Shown here piece by piece: positions 36,335-46,055 of a stretch of 64,000 nucleotides of DNA (position 1 is the stretch's first letter; every line of letters begins with the position of its first letter). The notes under the pieces were generated by a model. The model saw only the letters and a list, made by a program, of their open reading frames with translations. It was not told where the DNA came from and did not search any database. This stretch comes from CAVYUC01 sp963783085. Its GTDB lineage: Bacteria > Bacteroidota > Bacteroidia > Bacteroidales > Prolixibacteraceae. Position numbers and translations under genes: made by a program. Location: assembly GCA_963783085.1 (NCBI GenBank), contig CAWAMJ010000005.1:248001-312000 (forward strand), written 5' to 3'.

Positions 36335-36967
36335 CTATTGTTTTCTGTATTTTTCAATTTCCTGTTTTAAGGCTCTGTTTTCAAGGTTAATGACGTTTAA
36401 TTTTGCCAAAGCTTCTTTTAAATCTTTCTCACATTGGGCACAATCTACTTTACCTCCTTTAGCCTGCAATGCATTAATCTGATTCTGTAACTTATCTTTT
36501 TCATTTAAACATTGCTGGAGTTTTTGGTTCAGCTCATCCGTGCCTTCCAATTTATTTCTTAGATTTAATTGCTCGTTGTAAGCCAATTGAAGGTCGGAAA
36601 ATGCTTTAATGACATTGTTGTACATTTTTGATTCCCAGGTTTCATCTTCAACAACCTGGTTTTTAGTATTGCTTAGCAACAATCCGATATCCTGATTCAG
36701 AACCTCTATATTTTCGCCTTGTTCACCGGAGGTCGGGATTTTCGGCAGCAATCCGGATGCTTTGGCTACATTGGGTGCAAATACATCTTCCTGAAATTTT
36801 AAGTTCTTCCGTAGCTTTTCCGCCTCCCGCCTCGATTTATTTTCCGACAATCGGGGAGTTTGCATGGTGGTAAATGCAAGAAAAACAGCAATGACAAAAC
36901 TGATTAAAAAGAGGCCAACTACTTTGAAGAAGGCCTTATTCCGTTCCTTTTTATTAAGCGGTTTCAT
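36335..36967 (-). CDS. tssO: T6SSiii membrane protein TssO
   Basis: A 210-residue protein with one N-terminal membrane span (residues about 14-33, VVGLFLISFVIAVFLAFTTM), a periplasmic helical domain and a C-terminal coiled coil (about 140-208) containing a CAQC pair. This matches TssO, one of the membrane components specific to the Bacteroidota subtype that lacks TssL, TssM and TssJ. Its start overlaps the end of tssN by 14 bp, indicating coupled translation. Confidence 0.8.
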   Translation of the reverse strand: MKPLNKKERNKAFFKVVGLFLISFVIAVFLAFTTMQTPRLSENKSRREAEKLRKNLKFQEDVFAPNVAKASGLLPKIPTSGEQGENIEVLNQDIGLLLSNTKNQVVEDETWESKMYNNVIKAFSDLQLAYNEQLNLRNKLEGTDELNQKLQQCLNEKDKLQNQINALQAKGGKVDCAQCEKDLKEALAKLNVINLENRALKQEIEKYRKQ

Positions 36968-37832
36968 TTTCCGGTGATTTTTTCGTTATGTGTATGCGTT
37001 TACACTGCAGGACATCATTTTCCCTGATATCACATTGGTATATGGAATTATCCGGATCCAGGGCTTCTCGCAGCCGGAATAATTTGTTCCGAACCTTAAA
37101 AAATATCCACTGTTCGGGTTCATTGTTATTAGTGATATATGAAATCATACTTTGAGGATTCATACTGTTGTAGTCGTTTATAAAAAAGTAAAAAAGCCTT
37201 CCCAGCGACATACCTACAGGTGCTTTTGCCCGAAAGTTGGTTAACTCTGAATCATGTTCATTCTTTTGAAATACAAAACTGATAACAACCGGATTCTCCA
37301 TTTCCTCATCGGTAGGATCATTAATATATTCGTTAACGGGGTATTGCCATCTTTTAAATTCTTTCGGTGGAACATCAAGTAGATAATTGACAGCTTCATT
37401 TAACAAAACAGGCACCGTAAACCACAATAATGAAAGATGCCACATAAACTGCGCTGGAGTGGAAACAAAAAATGTGAAAGAGAGATTGGCAAAAAAATAG
37501 GCAAAAAGCAAAATACAAAAAAGAAATCCGATTTTTGTAGCAAAAAATTGCTCACGATACCAGGGAAGCGTTTTACTGGCAACAACTACATGTAAAATTC
37601 CGACAGAAATGACAAAGAGCTGGCTAACAACAAGCAATTTTATTTCGTTTGTTGTAGTATTGAGCAGGGCTATCAAAGTTGATAATGATAGGATTATGGA
37701 CACCGAAATTATATAAAGTAGTCCAGGCAGAGCATATTTTTTTAAACCTTTAACTTTTTTAAACAGAATCAGGTACACGCCCAATCCAAGGATCAGGCTG
37801 CCAATTTTTAAAGCCAAACTTGTTCCACTCAT
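36954..37832 (-). CDS. tssN: T6SSiii membrane protein TssN
   Basis: I prefer the ATG at 37832 because an AAGGA sits 5 bp upstream; an ATG at 37874 is also open. The first about 170 residues hold five membrane spans, followed by a cytosolic domain with VISFVFQKNEHDSELTNFRA and VGMSLGRLFYFFINDYN. This layout and the overlap with tssO identify TssN, a subtype-iii-specific inner-membrane protein thought to replace TssL/TssM-type parts. Confidence 0.85.
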   Translation of the reverse strand: MSGTSLALKIGSLILGLGVYLILFKKVKGLKKYALPGLLYIISVSIILSLSTLIALLNTTTNEIKLLVVSQLFVISVGILHVVVASKTLPWYREQFFATKIGFLFCILLFAYFFANLSFTFFVSTPAQFMWHLSLLWFTVPVLLNEAVNYLLDVPPKEFKRWQYPVNEYINDPTDEEMENPVVISFVFQKNEHDSELTNFRAKAPVGMSLGRLFYFFINDYNSMNPQSMISYITNNNEPEQWIFFKVRNKLFRLREALDPDNSIYQCDIRENDVLQCKRIHITKKSPENETA

Positions 37833-38075
37833 GTTATTCCTTGTAACATTAAATAAAATTAGGGAAGTTTGCATTTATTTCCTAATGCGCATTTATTTTT
37901 AATCAATTGAGTCTGGTTAAATAAATATTAACGGCTAAAGCTGTACTGTACGAGGGTTTTACTGCCCCTGGCTTAAGCCGGGGGTTAATTTTGGAGCACT
38001 AAAAACAGACTTTGGCCATTTTATTAAAACTTTCAAAAAGAAAAACAAATGATATACAGTTTTTGCAGCATTAAA

Positions 38076-39715
38076 TTAATTCTTGACACAACGAATATTG
38101 AAGCCGGCCTTTTTACTGTGATTGCCCCGGAAAATGCCGCTTTTGTCATAGTATAGGTGCCGGAATAAAGCCATCGATTCCGAATCTTTGGATGAAGTGG
38201 AGGACCACCAGTTCGCTCCAACACCAACATCCACAATTCCGTGAATATAGTTTTCATGTCGGTAGCCACCTGGAAGTCCTGTAAAATCAACACTATTCGA
38301 GGCTCCGGTGTTTGGGCTGTTCCAGTGAATTTTCGCTTTTAGTTTACCTCCTTCGTTATCGGTCAGACGTTCCCGGTTTATATCAACTACTTCACTCTCG
38401 CTCATCCCTAAATGCCGTTCAAGTTCTTTCCATTCATCATCGCTGGGTAAATGCCAGCCCTCAGGGCAAATATCCTCTGAATTTGCTGTATACCAATTGT
38501 ATAAACACCCATAGGTGTCGAAATAATCCGGATCATTTTCATAAATATAGATGCCTTTATTTACAATTACTTTTTGAAAGTCACTGGATTGGGAATAGAT
38601 AGTAAATAACGCATTATTTTTTGGTGCCAGATTCCCTTCTCTACCGTATTCGAATTCCACCAGAAATCTGAACCATCTTTTGTTACCTTTCCTGCATCCA
38701 GATCACATTCAAGTGTTCCCCCAATACCAAGGCGTTCACCATGGCTGAAGGTAACATCGCCATTGTAGTCGTAAGTTTCCCATTTGATGATTAAAGAATC
38801 TGCATATATACCATCTGCAAATCCAAGAATTTGCAGTTTCCCCGATCTGCCTTCATTCGTTTGAAAAACCAAAATATCATCAATCGAAGTATTATTAATG
38901 GCTATTGTATTTGAACTCAAATCATAATTCGAATATCGGTATTTAAGGTTTTCGGCCATCCAGACCTGGTCGCCGATTCGAACCCACTTATATGTTCTGC
39001 CATCGCGGTTGTTGCCGTCATCAATAAATGTTCCGGAATTTAAAACCTCCTTACCGGTTGTAAAGCTTACCTGTTCACCATAAGCTATACCCTTACTGTT
39101 GATGGCGTAAGCCCTTACATAATATGTGGTGTTAGCAGCCAATCCCGGAACTGTGGCATTGAATATCCCGGTTTCAATCCCATTAACTTTTATTTTATTG
39201 TCCGAAGTTGTGGGATTTTCATTCATGCTGTATACTATTCCAGTTTCAGTTATTGCTGCACCTCCGTTAGTGATTATGTTCCCTCCGCAAACAGCAGAGT
39301 TATTAGTGACAGATTCAACATCCGATGTGGTGATATTAGCCATGAAGAATGGTGTTATTTGCGTTTCTGCAGAATTACTGGCATTACTCCCCGCTAAAGC
39401 TATTATTTTATATCGGTGATTTTCCCCACCGGTTAAATCATTATCAGTCCATGAAGTTGCTGTTTTACCCGGTGAAGCTACATTACTCCACTCCTGATTT
39501 TCAACTTTGCGATCGATTTTAAATCCACTAATATTAGGTTCATCCTGATCCCAGGATAGATTTACTGAATTATCATTTTGAACTGCAGTAAAATTTTTGG
39601 GTTTCCATATTTCCGGATCTGTATCCGCGTCAAAAGGATTAGTGGGTTCTTCATCGCAAAAACTTAACATGAGTAATATTAGAAACCAACCAGATATTTT
39701 TAGTAGAGATTTCAT
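38076..39715 (-). pseudogene. Surface lipoprotein with fibronectin-III-like repeats and FISUMP domain, one frameshift
   Basis: The start at 39715 begins a lipoprotein signal (WFLILLMLSFC). Two beta-sandwich repeats follow: NLSWDQDEPNISGFKIDRKV, then TYYVRAYAINSKGIAYGEQV. A FISUMP-type domain starts YKWVRIGDQVWMAENLKYRY. Near 38675 the frame shifts; the other frame continues FLVEFEYGREGNLAPKN, YDTYGCLYNWYTAN-like sequence, CPEGWHLPSDDEWKEL and GFNIRCVKN at the end. About 90 residues lie between the usual WMAENL and YNW motifs, longer than normal. It lies between tssN and a PKD gene. It could be a T6SS accessory lipoprotein or an unrelated surface protein. Confidence 0.65.
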
Positions 39716-39742
39716 AGTTTCCTTATTTAAAAAATTCGAAAA

Positions 39743-40995
39743 TTAAAAGTTATACGTAAGTTGCATAACGCGCGCGTTGTTCGCAGGGCACACCATAAAA
39801 CTCAGGCTTACTTTTGCCTTTGATTGTTTTTTGGCATGAACATAGGTCATGATACCCGAAACAACAGTTGCTCCCCAAAGTGCCGGATAGATCTTATCCA
39901 GCGTTTCATATTTTTTTCGTATGTCTTCAGCGTTGTTTGTTGTCGTTTTGTATTCATTGTGCAAACTTTTAGATTTTAAGAATACGCCACCTCCTGCCGC
40001 AAATGTGGAAAAAGTAGAGGCAAGCCAAATCGTTTTCATTTTTTTCTGTCTATCGTATTCGGAAATTTCGCCGGCCTCCGTTTCCTTGCCAATTTTAGCT
40101 GATCTTCCCGGCAAAACAATCTCCATTGTTTTTTCTGATGTTAAACCATTTGCTGAGTTCTTTACGGCTAAAGCGATTTGATACTGTCCCGGATTTCGAT
40201 ATTTATGAAATGGACTTTCATCGGCAGAAGTATTTTTGTTTCTGCCCGATGCCGGGTCCCCAAAATCCCAGTTATACGTATCAGCGTTAACCGATTTATT
40301 TAAAAATTCAATGGTTATGGGCAGGGATTGCTTTTTTAAATTATCAAACCCAATGATTTTAAAATCGGCTAATATCGGGGGGTATTCCTTGATAATAAGG
40401 GTTTCATAGAATGTATTTTTTAAGTCTAAATTCGTATTGTAAACGGTTAATGAAATGGTGTACCGCCCTTTACTTTTAAATACATGAGAAGGATTTTCTT
40501 CGAACGAATTGTTTTCAATGCCGGAACTGACATCTCCAAAATCCCATTCGTACCGGTCGCTATTGATGGAATTGTTTGTAAATTGTATTTCGCAGGGGCA
40601 AAGAAATTCCCGCCTACGGGAGATGATAAGAATCTTGCCTCTGGTACATTTTCCTTATAGGCCAGTACCTGTACTTTCATCCGGTTAATGTCCTTTTTAA
40701 ATTCACCGCCGAAATCCCAGTAAATGATTTTATCACCGGGGGTTATCACATGTCCGAAATCGCCGAACAAATTGTTGGGATTGGGAATAATCTGCTCTCC
40801 TTCGTAGTTTAACACCAATACAACATGGAAGTATTTTGAACCGTCATTGGCGACAATATCAAAGTTTACAAACAATTTTTGTTCATCGGTCACGGTGGTG
40901 CTAATGTTCGTGGCATAATTGTTTTGACAGTATCCTTCGTGTACGGAGAGCACCAGGATAAATAATATTGAAATTTGTTTAACCAGGTTTTTCAT
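39743..40995 (-). pseudogene. PKD-domain exported protein in the T6SS block, one frameshift
   Basis: The start at 40995 gives a signal peptide ending VHEGYCQ. A first beta domain (LFVNFDIVANDGSKYFHVVL) is followed by FLSSPVGGNFFAP, where one base is missing near 40598. In the next frame the protein continues EIQFTNNSINSDRYEWDFGD, a second PKD repeat with NADTYNWDFGDPASG, then, after 40126, a basic linker, a membrane-like segment (TIWLASTFSTFAAGGGVFL) and a short C-terminus. The restored length is about 417 residues. It lies 27 bp upstream of the FISUMP gene. Its place beside tssN suggests a subtype-specific envelope component such as TssP, but I cannot confirm this. Confidence 0.65.
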
Positions 40996-41170
40996 TTTAA
41001 TGGTTGTTTTTTGGTTATACAACTATTACGTAAAAGGAAAACAGTTTGTTCCTTCTAAAATGTTAATTCCGGCCCAAAATCAGTTCAATATATATGTCAA
41101 TTAGTCATTGATTTAATGAAGACTATTTTGTAATTTAAGGTAACTATTCCATACAAGGAACGTTACAATC

Positions 41171-41493
41171 ATGAAAATAATACTGAATAAAAATACGCAC
41201 TGGAAGGTTAAAAATTTACGGGGTTTTATTGGTTTGAAATGTTCGTGTGGAAGTTGGATGGCTCATTATCGAAAACATACCCATTCTAACAGAAATTTAT
41301 GCGTTGTTTTAGGTTGTAACCGAATGGCAGAACCTAGGGCTCATGCACAATTAAAAGATATGCAATCCGATTCCTATTGGTGGATCGCTCCTTTTGCAGA
41401 ATACATAATAACAGCCGGTTTACCAGGGAGGTATTTCTTAAACAGGATGTTTGGTTGGTTTCTGCTGACAGGCAGTATAGTTGTGGTCATTAA
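41171..41493 (+). pseudogene. Small cysteine/histidine-rich putative zinc-binding protein, one frameshift
   Basis: About 107 residues once a missing base near 41392 is restored. The first part has LKCSCGSWMAHYRKHTHSN and CVVLGCNRMAEPRAHAQLK; after the shift the reading is CRIHNNSRFTREVFLKQ then WLVSADRQYSCGH. The four Cys/His clusters (CSC, C-x6-C, C-x2-H, CGH) form a likely zinc-binding or HNH-like fold. I recall similar small proteins with GSWLDHW and VPLC-x2-HN patterns, but no assigned function. It is the first of three orphan plus-strand genes inside the T6SS locus. Confidence 0.55.
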
Positions 41494-41597
41494 TTTATAA
41501 GTGGATTCCAAATGAGAAGAAATTGTTGATAAAGTAAAAACCGAAACTTTCGTTACTTATTGATTTTGAGGTTAAGTTATTTTATAAGTTAATAAAA

Positions 41598-42155
41598 ATG
41601 GCTGCACCAAAAATACCAGGAACAAGAGGAGCTGGATTTGAGCAAAACAGGAGCAGGACTTTGGCCCGGAATGCTAATGAATCCTCTTCGATAAGTTCAT
41701 TTCATAAAAAAGATTTGGAAGGAACAAGTAATTGTATAGAGAATGTTTCTAAAGAACTAACAAACTCGAAACAAAAAGATATAGTTGTTGGGGAAATTTT
41801 CTTTGCAACAAATGAATATTGCCTGAACACTCAGGATACCATAGTGTTAAATAGGCTGACTAAAAATATTAAAGAACTGCTTAATAATGGTTATCATATC
41901 CACCTTTATTGTACTGGTGGAGCTGATTATCGAGGTTTAGCTTGGAATAACAGAAAACTTGGTTATTTAAGAGCAGAATCTGTAGAACGATATATTAAAA
42001 ACAGTATAGATGATGTAAGATTAACTATCAGCGTTAAAACAATTGGAGAATCAGGTTCGCCATCATTTTCAAAAAACAAAAAATCAGCTTTGAAAGAAAT
42101 CATGAAGGATAGGAAAGTTGAAATTTCAGTACGATCAAGGAGATCTGATCCCTGA
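41598..42155 (+). CDS. OmpA/MotB C-terminal-like peptidoglycan-binding domain protein
   Basis: A 185-residue protein without signal peptide. The N-terminus MAAPKIPGTRGAGFEQNRSR is a polar linker. Residues about 62-180 show the OmpA-like pattern: VVGEIFFATNEYCLNTQDT, LNRLTKNIKELLNN, IHLYCTGGADYRGLAWNN and KLGYLRAESVERYI, with the Asp/Arg positions that bind diaminopimelate. It overlaps the next frame by 38 bp. The two may be one protein split by a base error near 42120. A peptidoglycan-binding protein lacking an export signal next to PAAR/VgrG could be a T6SS cargo; this is inference. Confidence 0.6.
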   Translation: MAAPKIPGTRGAGFEQNRSRTLARNANESSSISSFHKKDLEGTSNCIENVSKELTNSKQKDIVVGEIFFATNEYCLNTQDTIVLNRLTKNIKELLNNGYHIHLYCTGGADYRGLAWNNRKLGYLRAESVERYIKNSIDDVRLTISVKTIGESGSPSFSKNKKSALKEIMKDRKVEISVRSRRSDP

Positions 42156-42708
42156 AAAATTTTCTTTTGATCCACGGGTGGTTAAGAGTTTATTGGATAA
42201 TATAATGATCTTTGGTTGTTTACCATTCTGGCAAGAAAAATTCCAATATTATCATATGCATAGAAATTATTTTAATTTTAAATACGAATTAAAAACTTTA
42301 ACAAAAACCAAAGGAATCTGGAAATATGTTGATAATGCTGGTAAGATTTGGACGGAACTACCCACAATCGGGAACAAATTCCACATGCCGGAAGAAGAAT
42401 ACAATTTTAAAACAATTAGTGGATTAAAAAGACCCTGGAGCCGAAAATTTTTGAGGGACGACAATGAATCGGGTATAGGGGGTGAGTTTGAATTGATTAT
42501 TCGTCATGATAATGTAGCAATAACAGAAGGGAAATACTTAGCAACGTATAATTTTGGCAGAACAAGAGATATACGTAGACATCGTATTCTTGATGTAAAT
42601 CCTCATACGGATGATACTTTTTATTATTACCAACAACCAAACGAAAAAACAATAATAATAATCGAGAGAAATGATTTTATCTTTGATAGGAATCCACCTG
42701 AAGCCTAA
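42118..42708 (+). CDS. Unrecognised protein or C-terminal part of the OmpA-like gene
   Basis: An open frame of 196 codons starting with TTG at 42118 inside the end of the OmpA-like gene; the first ATG is about 42205. The sequence is rich in aromatic and charged residues: FDPRVVKSLLDNIMIFGCLP, YHMHRNYFNFKYELK, GGEFELIIRHDNVAI and RRHRILDVNPHTDDTFYYY. There are no membrane spans or known motifs. Its dependence on a TTG inside the previous gene suggests a fusion broken by one indel. It points at the Tlde1-like effector gene, so it could be a C-terminal toxin, an adaptor or an immunity protein. None is shown by the sequence. Confidence 0.45.
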   Translation: MKFQYDQGDLIPEKFSFDPRVVKSLLDNIMIFGCLPFWQEKFQYYHMHRNYFNFKYELKTLTKTKGIWKYVDNAGKIWTELPTIGNKFHMPEEEYNFKTISGLKRPWSRKFLRDDNESGIGGEFELIIRHDNVAITEGKYLATYNFGRTRDIRRHRILDVNPHTDDTFYYYQQPNEKTIIIIERNDFIFDRNPPEA

Positions 42709-42890
42709 ACTGGATTATGATATTCATTTTTTTTACTGTATCCATCTTGAAAACTTAGGCTCAATACTTGACAAGTAAAACAAATCACAAAAGCTACAAG
42801 TTGCTAAGGCTCATGTTGAAATACATTTGGTATAAAATTGTGCGATGTGAGGGGAATTAATTCTAGGGTGCAATTCATTCGAACATTAAA

Positions 42891-43352
42891 TTACACCAGA
42901 GCACTACTAAGATTACCCATTGCAAAAACTTCCAAAGTATACTTCTTTTGCGGATTGTTTTTTAAAACGTTAATTATCTGACCTATGACTTGAAAATTAT
43001 AAGGTACAATGCATCCATGACTGCCGGTTTTTCCTCTACCATGTATAGCAAATCCGCTTCTTCCGAACATCATGTTATTAACATTGGGCACAAGTTTTAT
43101 CCAATTTTCACGATATTCGTGGATTTTGAGTATATAAACACCTACTGGAATTGGTCCATAGTTATGAGTTCCTTTACTGTTCGGCCCGCCAATGTGCATT
43201 GAGAAAACATCGTTTGCCAAAAAAACATTTTCCTTAACAGATTTAGAACCTGATCGACCTCCTGAACCAGCCTGTGTTTTTATAGTAAGTTTCTCCATTT
43301 TACCACTTAATATGCGACTTGCAATATTATATTTTAAGTTTGTTGTCATCAT
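42891..43352 (-). CDS. Tlde1-like (DUF2778) L,D-transpeptidase-fold T6SS effector candidate
   Basis: A 153-residue protein without signal peptide. GPIPVGVYILKIHEYRENW and FGRSGFAIHGRGKTGSHGCI hold the YkuD/Tlde1-type catalytic pattern: a His (FAIHG), then S-H-G-C with the nucleophilic Cys. Tlde1 effectors cut or exchange peptidoglycan tetrapeptides in the target periplasm. The gene is the last in the minus-strand run VgrG-PAAR-effector, 46 bp after PAAR. This is the normal place for spike-linked cargo. No signal-bearing immunity gene is visible downstream; the converging plus-strand genes are the only neighbours. Confidence 0.75.
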   Translation of the reverse strand: MMTTNLKYNIASRILSGKMEKLTIKTQAGSGGRSGSKSVKENVFLANDVFSMHIGGPNSKGTHNYGPIPVGVYILKIHEYRENWIKLVPNVNNMMFGRSGFAIHGRGKTGSHGCIVPYNFQVIGQIINVLKNNPQKKYTLEVFAMGNLSSALV

Positions 43353-43398
43353 AAAAAGATTTTAACATTATTGAATGAAGCATAAATTCTTTTTAATT

Positions 43399-43689
43399 CT
43401 ATCCCCCAATTATCACCGAAGGGCACCCCAATGTAATTATTCCTCCATGCACAGTAGTATCACCCTGCCGGGCTGCCGGCATACCTCCAATCATAACTGT
43501 TGTTGATCCCATGACAATACTGTCAGGTGGGCCTGTGCAGATAGCCATATCGCCCACCCGTGCTGCCGGCATGCCACCAATAAGTACCGTAGGGCAGCCA
43601 GGGGGTAAAATCGGCCCTCCCACATGCGGTACTGTCCCGGTTACCATCGGGCAGGTATGCAAATCGCCAACTCTGGCAGCCATGGGCAT
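43399..43689 (-). CDS. PAAR-domain spike-tip protein
   Basis: A 96-residue PAAR protein: PMAARVGDLHTCPM, GGPILPPGCPTVLIGGMPAA, ARVGDMAICTGPP, and GMPAARQGDTTVHGG, with His and Cys positions that bind the zinc at the cone tip. PAAR proteins sharpen the VgrG spike and couple effectors. It lies 20 bp after VgrG and 46 bp before the Tlde1-like gene. It has no toxin extension, so cargo is probably bound non-covalently. Confidence 0.92.
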   Translation of the reverse strand: MPMAARVGDLHTCPMVTGTVPHVGGPILPPGCPTVLIGGMPAARVGDMAICTGPPDSIVMGSTTVMIGGMPAARQGDTTVHGGIITLGCPSVIIGG

Positions 43690-43709
43690 AGTTTTTCGTT
43701 TTTAAGTTT

Positions 43710-45521
43710 CTAATTAATTTTTACCATACTTCCTTTTACAGTGGTAACCCCACCGGAAGATATTTCAGCTGTAGCGTTTCCTTCAGCTTTTAAGGAAGCA
43801 TTGGCCGCGATTTCTATATTCGCACCTTTTATCTCATATCCGGAATTTGCTTCCGATTTGATGTTCGATCCCTTTTGTTCCAGCGCCTGTCCGGCTTCTA
43901 TTGTGATACCGCTATCGGCTTTGATTTCAATGTCTTTAGCCTGGAGACTTAATTTGTCTCCCGATTCAATAACGATCTTGTTAGTGCCTTTAATATTGAT
44001 TTCTCCGGTAGCAGAATCCAATGTGATTTCATTGTTTCCATCCGTATCATAAATCTTTATTTTTTCGCCACCGCTTTCATCGTACAATTCAATGGTTTGT
44101 CCGCTTTGGGTGCGGATGGCGTGAATTTTTGCATTGGTTTTATCCGTATTTCCTGTCCATGCAGAGTCAGGATTGGCATCTTCATCAAATAAAGTTCCGA
44201 TACAATAGGGCTTTTCCACATCACCGTCCTCGAAGCCAACCAATACTCTGGATTTTACAGCTGGAACAAAATAAAATCCGGCATCCGGACTGGTATAGGG
44301 ACTCGCTACGCTAATCCAGGGAGTTTCGGCTTTGTTTTCCATCCAGCCAAAACTTACTTTTATCCGTCCCAGTTTTTTTGGATCGTCATTATTGGTAACC
44401 CGCCCCAACTGCTGGTGGGTATGTTTCACATAGTAGGGGTCGGTATTCTCCGGAATAGTAATTTCGGCGGGAATAGCGGTAAAATGGTTGCGGTAGTTCA
44501 AGTTGTTTTCGAGGCTGTGTTGTACCGATGTTATCAGAAATTTTCCGTAGCTCGTTTTTCCTTTACCACCTTTAACCGGACAGGTAACCGATACCCGGAT
44601 TCCGGTTGTTAAATAACCGGCGATTGAAGATCCGGAAATATCAGTAAGATTAACCGCGTCGGCCAATTCTTCTATTTCGCCCACTGCTTTTAATCCTTCC
44701 TGGTATTCCGTTTCTCCCACATTGAGGTGTTCATAATAATCACGCCCTGCTTCAGAGTATAACCCCATTGATTTGTCCAGGGCATCCTGACCATACCTGT
44801 TCAGGTTCGATTTCGCTTTTGCACTACCCGAAGTATAATCGTATACGTCCGATTTCAGAGGATCGGCGGCAAACAAGCTGAATTTAACCGGATTTACCCT
44901 GAGTTCGTACCGTATATCCTTAAGATTTGTACCCAGGTGAAGTGCATTTTCCGCCACCGGAATTTCCCCGAAAATGATATCCTGTCCGTTAAAAAAAAAC
45001 CATTCTCCATATCGGATTGAAAGCCTTTTCAGAAACTCCAGGTCGCTTTCCTCGAATTGTACAATATAGGGAAATGTCATAGTATTGCGCGGAGATACCC
45101 TGGATTTCAAACCATACGGTTTTAAAACTTCATTTACAACTTCTTCAAGATTTTTGTTTAAAAATGCCTTATTTGTAGGTTTCCGGTTCATGGCAATCTC
45201 GGCGCTTCCGCCGGATATTATGATTTGGTTATAGTCCGACATTTCACTTTTTGCACCCTGAACTTCCGTGACATAACCCTTAAAAAGAATACCATCCCTT
45301 TCATGATCTTTTATTTTAATACGGGTTAGTATTACGATGGAGCCCCCGAGTAAATTCCTGGAATTTTGAATGATAAAATCATCCGGTTTTTCCAGAGCGT
45401 CGTACCGGCAAGTAATTTCGAAACGATCAATGCCGTACAGATTCTGATTAATTGAAATCCGTTGGAAACTTTTTAGGTCCTTTCCGTTGATCTGAACACT
45501 GATTTTTGACAGTAAAGGCAT
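43710..45521 (-). CDS. tssI: T6SS spike protein VgrG (TssI)
   Basis: A 603-residue VgrG. The gp27-like part has FLKRLSIRYGEWFFFNGQDI; the gp5 OB-fold begins VTNNDDPKKLGRIKVSFGWM and continues WISVASPYTSPDAGFYFVPA and VLVGFEDGDVEKPYCIGTLF. The C-terminal beta-helix holds repeating GDKLSLQAKDIEIKADSGI and SGYEIKGANIEIAAN segments and ends SMVKIN. There is no effector fusion. It starts 15 bp after the second Hcp gene and precedes PAAR. Confidence 0.93.
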   Translation of the reverse strand: MPLLSKISVQINGKDLKSFQRISINQNLYGIDRFEITCRYDALEKPDDFIIQNSRNLLGGSIVILTRIKIKDHERDGILFKGYVTEVQGAKSEMSDYNQIIISGGSAEIAMNRKPTNKAFLNKNLEEVVNEVLKPYGLKSRVSPRNTMTFPYIVQFEESDLEFLKRLSIRYGEWFFFNGQDIIFGEIPVAENALHLGTNLKDIRYELRVNPVKFSLFAADPLKSDVYDYTSGSAKAKSNLNRYGQDALDKSMGLYSEAGRDYYEHLNVGETEYQEGLKAVGEIEELADAVNLTDISGSSIAGYLTTGIRVSVTCPVKGGKGKTSYGKFLITSVQHSLENNLNYRNHFTAIPAEITIPENTDPYYVKHTHQQLGRVTNNDDPKKLGRIKVSFGWMENKAETPWISVASPYTSPDAGFYFVPAVKSRVLVGFEDGDVEKPYCIGTLFDEDANPDSAWTGNTDKTNAKIHAIRTQSGQTIELYDESGGEKIKIYDTDGNNEITLDSATGEINIKGTNKIVIESGDKLSLQAKDIEIKADSGITIEAGQALEQKGSNIKSEANSGYEIKGANIEIAANASLKAEGNATAEISSGGVTTVKGSMVKIN

Positions 45522-45536
45522 GATCAGAAATTAAGT

Positions 45537-45941
45537 TCAATCTTCAGTCCCCCACACCATCTCATGCGATATTCCGGCAACAGTTAATTTACGAACCGAA
45601 ATGCTGAGATTAATAATACTATCGGATTTATCTGTAAAAGATTCGTGATAACTGACAAGAACCCCATCTTCAAATTCAATTGATTTATGTGGCCCTGAAA
45701 CGACCACGCCAGATAATGAAATTCTGCCATCCTTGCGAACATCGTTGGCTACCATCCAATGCACGATATCTGCGTCTCCTGTATCCTGAACGGTAAGATT
45801 AATCAGTCCCGGCCTTACCTCTGAAACAACTTCCCCTTTGGCATCAATATCCTGTGAAAAACTGAGACTGTAAGATAATATCTTCAATCCTTTCGTTTCG
45901 GACCTGAATCCCTTAATATGTAATCTTGCCGTACAAGACAT
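45537..45941 (-). CDS. tssD: Hcp-family tube protein TssD (copy 2)
   Basis: A 134-residue Bacteroidota Hcp: YSLSFSQDIDAKGEVVSEVR, the conserved GLINLTVQDTGDADIVHWMV, and VLVSYHESFTDKSDSIINLS. It is clearly diverged from the Hcp encoded just upstream, so it may form a specialised tube section or carry specific cargo close to VgrG. The spacing to VgrG (15 bp) suggests co-transcription. Confidence 0.85.
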   Translation of the reverse strand: MSCTARLHIKGFRSETKGLKILSYSLSFSQDIDAKGEVVSEVRPGLINLTVQDTGDADIVHWMVANDVRKDGRISLSGVVVSGPHKSIEFEDGVLVSYHESFTDKSDSIINLSISVRKLTVAGISHEMVWGTED

Positions 45942-46055
45942 TTTTGAGTCTTGAAATTCGTTTCATCCGATGCCGCCGGAATAATCATCATACAAAATTT
46001 TTCGACAGGATTTCCGGCAATGTCATTCGTTTTTTTTATCCAATCATACCGGCAA

